Source of the DNA: Cepaea nemoralis
Lineage: Eukaryota; Mollusca; Gastropoda; Stylommatophora; Helicidae
DNA length: 64,000 nt
Assembly: GCA_014155875.1 (NCBI GenBank)
Contig: JACEFZ010021714.1
Location: 144,501 to 208,500, forward strand
Reading direction: 5' to 3'
In this document: piece after piece, positions 61,101 through 64,000 of the stretch
Layout of the letters: every line of letters begins with the position of its first letter
Position numbering within the stretch: the stretch's first letter is position 1
Translations under genes and position numbers: made by a program
Notes under the pieces: model-generated
What the model was told of the DNA's origin: nothing
Database searches by the model: none
What the model saw: only the letters and a program-made list of their open reading frames with translations

Positions 61101-63035
61101 CTGAATTTTCACATTTCGCAAAGTGTATGACACATGCCTTCACTTCACTGAAAATTCATCAACAGCTAAGATTGCGACCATGATCTTGCTATTGTTACAC
61201 TATAGGTAAATGTCACTGATGCACACACGTGTAGTAGCTAGCTTGTTGACCCACTTGGGTGCTGCTTTAAAAGTCTGGTTTCTTTTGTTGACGCTGTGGT
61301 GAAGAGGTTAGGAACTCAATTAGCAACTGAAACACAGCTGCGGATGATTTGGAAATATACCACCCCATGTGGGTTTTTCTAAATGGTAAACTACTGAACG
61401 TAAACTTGCCGAAAATTCGCTTAAAAGTCGACAGGGTTGACTTCATTGCACCGAGTTTTATCCCATATGGCTCAGTCTCTTTCTGCAGCGTGGAAGCATC
61501 ACACAAAGCACAAACTCTGTAGCTCCACCGACGACCCTCAGGAGTCTCCAAAAAAAATGCACTCGTGAACCGAAGGCCCAGAATTGAACCCACAACCTTC
61601 GGAGCCCAAGTGAGACAGCTTGACCACTTCGCCATGCAGACTCCCAATCACAAACAGCTAAAACATGCTGGCGTTGACTGCAACATCGTGTAAAGGATAT
61701 GCAACAAACTTTTCTTTTGGACAGCCCTTTTATACTAATTCTTTGGAATTGAATGTGGTGGTTTCCCTTAGGTATGCATGTGACATAAATACATGCTATA
61801 AGTATTCAGTTATGTGGATAGTTTTTACTTGTTGGAGTATTACTTGTGCAGTGGCAAATTACATCCTGTCAATTGTGGTTGTTTGTCACTGAAATCTCTA
61901 CCAGTCTGTCATCTGTCACTCAGATCTCTACCAGTCTGTTGTCTGTCACTGAGATCTCTACCTGCCTGTCATCTGTCACTGAAATCTCTACCAGTCTGTC
62001 ATCTGTCACTCAGATCTCTACCAGTCTGTTGTCTGTCACTGAGATCTCTACCTGCCTGTCATCTGTCACTGAGATCTCTACCAGTCTGTCATCTTTTTCT
62101 GACATCTCTACCAGTCTGTCACTGAGATCTCTACCAATCTGTCACTGAGATCACTACCAGTCTGTTACTGAGATCTCTACCAGTTTGTCCCAGTCTGTTG
62201 CTGAGATCTCTACCAGTCTGTCGCTGAGACCTCTACCTGCCTGTCATCTGTCACTGAGATCTCTACCAGTCTGTCATCTTTTTCTGACATCTCTACCAGT
62301 CTGTCACTGAGATCTCTACCAATCTGTCACTGAGATCACTACCAGTCTGTTACTGAGATCTCTACCAGTTTGTCCCAGTCTGTCACTGAGATCTCTACCT
62401 GCCTGTCACTGAGATCTCTACCAGTCTGTCACTGAGATCTCTACCAGTCTGTCACTGAGATCTCTACCTGCCTGTCACTGAGATCTCTACCTGCCTGTCA
62501 CTGAGATCTCTACCAGTCTGTCACTGAGATCTCTACCAGTCTGTCACTGAGATCTCTACCTGCCTGTCACTGAGATCTCTACCTGCCTGTCACTGAGATC
62601 TCTACCAGTCTGTCACTGAGATCTCTACCAATCTGTCACTGAGATCTTTAGCAGTCTGTCACTGAGATCTCTACCAGTCTGTCACTGAGATCTCTACCAG
62701 TCGGTCGCTGAGATCTCTACCAGTCTGTCACTGAGATCTCTACCTGCCTGTCACTGAGATCTCTACCTGCCTGTCACTGAGATCTCTACCTGCCTGTCAC
62801 TGAGATCTCTACCAATCTGTCACTGAGATCTTTAGCAGTCTGTCACTGAGATCTCTACCAGTCTGTCATTGACATCTCTACCTGTCTGTTGTCTGTCACT
62901 GACATCTCTACCAGTCTGTTGTCTGTCGTAGGTTATTTGTGCCATCAACAACCAGAAGCACATTGTGACCCCCGAGTACTTGGATGACCTGTACAGTCAT
63001 CTCATGGGCAGACGTGAGAAGCCCGACCCGGCCAG
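49126..63035 (+). CDS. NBN: Nibrin (NBN), first five coding exons, 3' part outside window
   Basis: N-terminal 194 codons of nibrin, the subunit that recruits the MRE11-RAD50 nuclease and ATM to DNA double-strand breaks. Exons 49126-49156, 51513-51643, 54497-54654, 58594-58753 and 62932-63035 join with phases 1,0,2,0,2 at GT-AG sites. MW at the start and YVVGRQNC align with human nibrin. FHA domain: G25-R26, S39-R40, KFGTRVN (70-76) and the RFGGS end. BRCT1: YEPFVATTSCL, LLGGHLVRDW and then IVTPEYLDDL. The usual FHA histidine after SR is Gln (SRKQAVL, Q42). BRCT2 and the C-terminal MRE11/ATM-binding parts lie beyond 64000. Introns carry SINEs, LINE-B and two large minisatellites. Confidence 0.93.
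49430..49620 (+). repeat. tRNA-like SINE-6 fragment
   Basis: GTTAGTGCGTTTGTCTACCA and GTCCTCATAAAAATCGGCAG resemble, in reverse, 59280-59455, where TTTATGAGGTTGGTGAGACC and GTGCACTAACCACTGTCATT occur. Probably a diverged tRNA-derived SINE. Confidence 0.4.
49640..50265 (+). mobile_element. LINE-B 3' fragment split by SINE-2
   Basis: 49640-49773 and 50004-50265 together match 41320-41700 of LINE-B (FIRRQQVKWFGHASRLPTNS, RPEGSRGRGRP) with the same GATGAGATGAAATGAG tail. Short deletions remove part of the RGRGRPRKRW block. Located in NBN intron 1. Confidence 0.85.
49774..50003 (+). mobile_element. SINE-2 inserted in LINE-B
   Basis: GAAGTGGTCAAGCCGTTTGA (A box region) and GTGGGTTCAATTCC (B box) head, then TCGTCGCTAGAGCTACGAG, GCGCTGTGGAAAGAGACCGA, CCCGGTGCAATGAAGTCGAC and a T-rich end. 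AGATT occurs at 49769-49773 and 50004-50008. The first few SINE bases are missing. Confidence 0.85.
50400..51040. mobile_element. LINE-E stub (+) followed by LINE-C stub (-)
   Basis: 50400-50595 repeats the LINE-E C-terminus (ATACTCCAAGACTGCCCAAA, CTATGGACCACTGAGTGAAC) with a GAAGAAGAA end. 50645-51040 reversed is LINE-C (DEMLRESNIRDRIRNDVIRQ), starting with a CATCATC tract. Both decayed. NBN intron 1. Confidence 0.75.
51241..51470 (+). mobile_element. SINE-2, full length with 9-bp target duplication
   Basis: AGTCTCCGTGGCGAAATGGT head, GTGGGTCTGATTCTGG (B box), GTGGAGACTCCTGTGGATCG, GCGCTGCGGAAAGAGACTGA and GGGATCAAACCCGGTGCAAT. TTTTGTGGG flanks it (51232-51240 and 51471-51479). It ends about 40 bases before NBN exon 2. 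Confidence 0.88.
51513..51643 (+). CDS. NBN: NBN exon 2 (FHA, first half)
   Basis: 131 bp, acceptor TTTTTATTTGCAG, donor GTT|GTAAGT. It encodes GDHKYVVGRQNCDIVVPDAS and SVSRKQAVLTMAHYE. It carries the GR and SR phosphopeptide-binding residues. A SINE-2 ends only about 40 bases upstream of the acceptor. Confidence 0.95.
51644..52714. other. NBN intron 2, proximal part, nothing recognised
   Basis: AT-rich intron. A patch at 52260-52310 (ACAAGTGGCGGCAGGGTGAA) weakly resembles 13445-13480. No exon or named element seen. Confidence 0.45.
52715..53930 (+). repeat. About 30-bp minisatellite in NBN intron 2
   Basis: About forty units of TGTTTATCATTGGTTGGATT followed by TTATAGACT or TATATAAA, with length variants. 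On the minus strand each unit reads AACCAATGATAA, i.e. a CCAAT core followed by a GATA core. Confidence 0.93.
53931..54496. other. NBN intron 2, distal part
   Basis: Non-repetitive intron; the 204-codon open frame through 53839-54453 starts in the minisatellite and has no domain features. Confidence 0.45.
54497..54654 (+). CDS. NBN: NBN exon 3 (FHA, second half)
   Basis: 158 bp, acceptor CAACTTCTGCAG, donor TTTAA|GTGAGT. It encodes IMPILTLEDVSKFGTRVNEK and TVTLKPNDEIRFGGSPAS, the C-terminal strands of the FHA fold. Confidence 0.95.
55443..55919. mobile_element. Non-autonomous hAT (MITE) with CAGTGGTTCTCA termini
   Basis: Starts CAGTGGTTCTCAGCCC and ends GGTTGAGAACCACTG, the classic inverted termini of Charlie-type hAT elements. 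It is flanked by ATTTAGAC (55435-55442) and ATTAAGAC (55920-55927), an 8-bp duplication with one change. The interior is poly-C/poly-G rich (runs at 55505-55530 and about 55878-55893), non-coding. Confidence 0.9.
56337..56632 (-). mobile_element. SINE-1, full length, 12-bp target duplication
   Basis: Reverse orientation. The complement of GGTCAGCTTGGCCGAATGGA (A box region) and GGGGTTCAACCCCT (B box) are at its right end, and a T run (its A-tail) at the left. TAGTGTTTCATT flanks it (56325-56336 and 56633-56644). It interrupts the LINE-B KAFDRV region. Confidence 0.92.
57360..57525. repeat. AT-rich minisatellite, about 29-30 bp
   Basis: Units of AAAGATAATATAGATATAAA with GATATAATAT, about six copies. 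Confidence 0.88.
57526..58405 (-). mobile_element. LINE-G-related remnant
   Basis: Minus strand: ELEIVDHFTYLGSVVNSKLY, LRKRVWENRKLTAKTKVLVY, LPYGSETWTTYSHQEKCLNS, MWCLRRILGIKWQDKITNTE, RRLRWIGHLRRMDDGRIPKD, then after stops FTCTHCERTFTARIGLT, a C2H2-type end missing its first His. NBN intron 3. A Penelope-arm stub (ATGCCTAATGAGATAGGCCA) follows at 58455-58500. Confidence 0.83.
58594..58753 (+). CDS. NBN: NBN exon 4 (BRCT1, first part)
   Basis: 160 bp, acceptor CAAACACCAG, donor AAAG|GTAAGT. It encodes AVYEPFVATTSCLEKAPKKL, MCLLGGHLVRDWRPCCDLLI and MSKINVTIK. It aligns with the human block that ends in KVTIK at the same exon boundary. Confidence 0.94.
58754..59476. repeat. NBN intron 4 with SINE-2, repeat-D and SINE-6 fragments
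   Basis: 58805-59000 resembles reverse SINE-2 in places (CACCAGATGTGATCTCATA, AACTCCATAGCTCCAACGAC). 59050-59175 is repeat D (GGAACGGAGCATAATGGGGA). 59280-59455 is the SINE-6-like piece. Confidence 0.45.
59477..59734 (-). mobile_element. LINE-D stub with 11-bp target duplication
   Basis: Reversed: ENPYVERMTWQGIGRGSGRI, SKFRGKTRRTFNQMALGTIS and HVWECPECSDVSS with a stop, then a CTCAA-type tail (TGAGTTGAGTTGAGCT on plus). AACAAGCAGAA (59466-59476) and AACAAGCTGAA (59735-59745) flank it. Confidence 0.85.
59807..60055 (+). mobile_element. SINE-2, full length, 14-bp target duplication
   Basis: GTGGCGAAGTGGTCAAGCCG and GTGGGTTTGATTCC head, GTGGGTCGCAGCTAGAGCTA, GCGCTGCGGAAAGAGACCGA and AAACCCGGTGCAATGAAG. 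TTACCCTTACTAGA flanks it (59793-59806 and 60056-60069). Confidence 0.9.
60070..60744. other. NBN intron 4, mixed repeat debris
   Basis: 60110-60160 repeats the LINE-A 3' phrase ATCATGTGCCATGCCGATAA; 60285-60350 repeats GGGTGTCCCGTAGGCTAGC seen at 18890. Remaining sequence not recognised. Confidence 0.4.
60745..61045 (-). mobile_element. SINE-1, reverse orientation
   Basis: TCCATACACATGCTACTACA, GGGATTAGCTTTCCCTATTA and CAAGTCAAAGACGAGAAATC body; tRNA-like head in reverse at the right end (GCATCAGCACACCGGAAGTT, CCATTTGGCCACGCTGACCT). Confidence 0.8.
61365..61725 (+). mobile_element. SINE-3 copy broken by SINE-2
   Basis: Left piece ATGGTAAACTACTGAACGTA (to about 61413); right piece AATCACAAACAGCTAAAACA, GCTGGCGTTGACTGCAACAT and AGGATATGCAACAAAC (from about 61649). 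The gap is filled by a reverse SINE-2. Confidence 0.8.
61414..61648 (-). mobile_element. SINE-2, reverse, inserted in SINE-3
   Basis: Reverse of GGGAGTCTGCATGGCGAAGT, GTGGGTTCAATTCTGGG and GGAGCTACAGAGTTTGTGC, with CTTCATTGCACCGAGTTTTA near its left end. Clean target duplications were not identified. Confidence 0.82.
61884..62931 (+). repeat. 23-bp minisatellite in NBN intron 4, abutting exon 5
   Basis: About 45 units of CTGTCACTGAGATCTCTACC followed by AGT or TGC, with a 33-bp variant near the left end and duplicated sub-blocks. The last units run straight into the acceptor at 62930-62931. Confidence 0.95.
62932..63035 (+). CDS. NBN: NBN exon 5 (BRCT1, second part)
   Basis: 104 bp, acceptor TCTGTCGTAG, donor GCCAG|GTAGGT. 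It encodes VICAINNQKHIVTPEYLDDL and YSHLMGRREKPDPA. The acceptor lies at the very end of a 23-bp minisatellite, whose CT-rich units serve as its pyrimidine tract. Confidence 0.93.
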
Positions 63036-63109
63036 GTAGGTTTCCTGTGTGTTGCTGTTTCCTTGTAGATATTTGAGTAACGGTGGGTGAGAACCTTTGC
63101 CCATGTACT

Positions 63110-63290
63110 ACCAGTGCCCATCAGTGAAACAAAGAGTAGCAACACTGTAACCTACCATACAAGTTAGCTAGTTAGTCGCCCCATAATTCTCCATTCCTGT
63201 GCAGTGAATCTCACACAAAATGCTTCCCCGATATCCCATGTCAAAAGTGAAACAGACGGGAGTCTTGACAAACCAACAGCCCACACAGGT
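63110..63290. repeat. Repeat E stub plus repeat D copy
   Basis: 63110-63160 matches repeat E (AGAGTAGCAACACTGTAACC); 63165-63290 matches repeat D (TTAGCTAGTTAGTCG, CCCCATAATTCTCCATTCCT). Confidence 0.5.
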
Positions 63291-63529
63291 ATACCAGAAT
63301 GCCAACATAAAAGCCCACCACAAAAAATACAGTTCATTGTTGATGGAAGCGGCAGTCACTAGACAACCATGAAATGGAAACAAATAGGTATTTTAAACTC
63401 CTGCGAGAAAAAACGAACTAAACATCAACAAACGTTGCACATACCTTACAAGGAGATCCACGTGTCGCGAAATACAGGTGAAAAATCCGAAATCAGAAGC
63501 ACTCAATAAATATAAAAATGAATAATAAA

Positions 63530-64000
63530 ATAAGATAAAATACACACGAACGCATACAATACGACACACAGACGTTTCGATTCTCAGAATCTTTGTCAAT
63601 GACAACACAGCTAACAACGAGATACAGCAAACGAAAGACCACAATACACTAACACACGATCTATAACTTAGCCACGTGAGGCCGGAAAGGTGACTTGGCC
63701 AGCTGAATTAAAAATGGGTTGCCAAAAAGGATTGGAGTAGCCAAAAATATGTGAACAGTCTGCTATGAAAATGTAGGAAAGTGAGGACAATTAAGTTAGA
63801 TATGGGGGGGGGGGGAACAGCATAGTAATAGATAGTGTGAACAATTAGGGAAGATGCCACAGTTATACTGTAGCGTCCACAACCGTATTAATTCCGGCTG
63901 GGTGGATGCATCCCAGATTGTTGATTAGTTGGCATTCAATTTTAAGTCTGATGCCGCTATTGGAGAAGCAAGGTTTTAGTGCGGTGATACATGCATCGTC
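63530..64000 (-). mobile_element. Possible Penelope-like 3' region, truncated by window edge
   Basis: Read from the window end on the minus strand: a short frame with GIRLKIECQLINNLGCIHPA and GINTVVDATV before a stop, then a long untranslated stretch with ATTGACAAAGATTCTGAGAA followed by TCGAAACGTCTGTGTGTCGT. I associate this last type of phrase with Penelope-like or similar elements, but no RT or nuclease motif is inside the window. Confidence 0.3.

Overview
Organism and overall character. This is animal nuclear DNA: intron-bearing genes with GT-AG junctions, abundant non-LTR retrotransposons, Penelope-like and hAT elements, several tRNA-derived SINE families and many minisatellites. The mix of repeats and the two host genes suggest a protostome, most likely a lophotrochozoan such as a mollusc. 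I cannot name the species.

Host genes. Two conserved genes lie head-to-head, with about 4.8 kb between their start codons. On the minus strand (44306 down to 26316) is a complete six-exon gene for a neutral sphingomyelinase of the SMPD3/nSMase2 type. Its exons are 44306-43428, 39283-39208, 37141-37001, 33401-33312, 29397-29153 and 26408-26316; they join in phase to 507 codons and carry every catalytic motif of the family. On the plus strand (from 49126) are the first five coding exons of nibrin (NBN), the FHA-BRCT subunit of the MRE11-RAD50-NBN DNA-break complex: 49126-49156, 51513-51643, 54497-54654, 58594-58753 and 62932-63035. The rest of NBN lies beyond the window. I see no other host gene.

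Region by region. 1-26 kb is a graveyard of mobile elements. It holds a LINE carrying both a solo LTR and a hAT element, further LINE fragments, a GTF2IRD2-like hAT remnant, a 43-bp satellite with a fold-back element, a mini-me-like element, and a Penelope-like element with inverted arms and hammerhead-ribozyme-like motifs. 26-44 kb is the sphingomyelinase gene; its introns are filled with LINEs, SINEs and at least seven minisatellites, one of which runs into the end of exon 5. 44-49 kb is the divergent intergenic region, with a 1.25-kb 12-bp minisatellite rich in TGACAG. 49-64 kb is the 5' half of NBN, with two kilobase-scale minisatellites, one ending directly at the exon 5 acceptor.

How the parts relate. 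The two genes act in unrelated processes (membrane ceramide production and double-strand-break signalling), so the arrangement is adjacency rather than a pathway cluster. About 2% of the window is host coding sequence. Insertions bounded by readable target-site duplications give relative ages, because several elements sit inside others. Element labels such as LINE-A or SINE-1 are local to this annotation.
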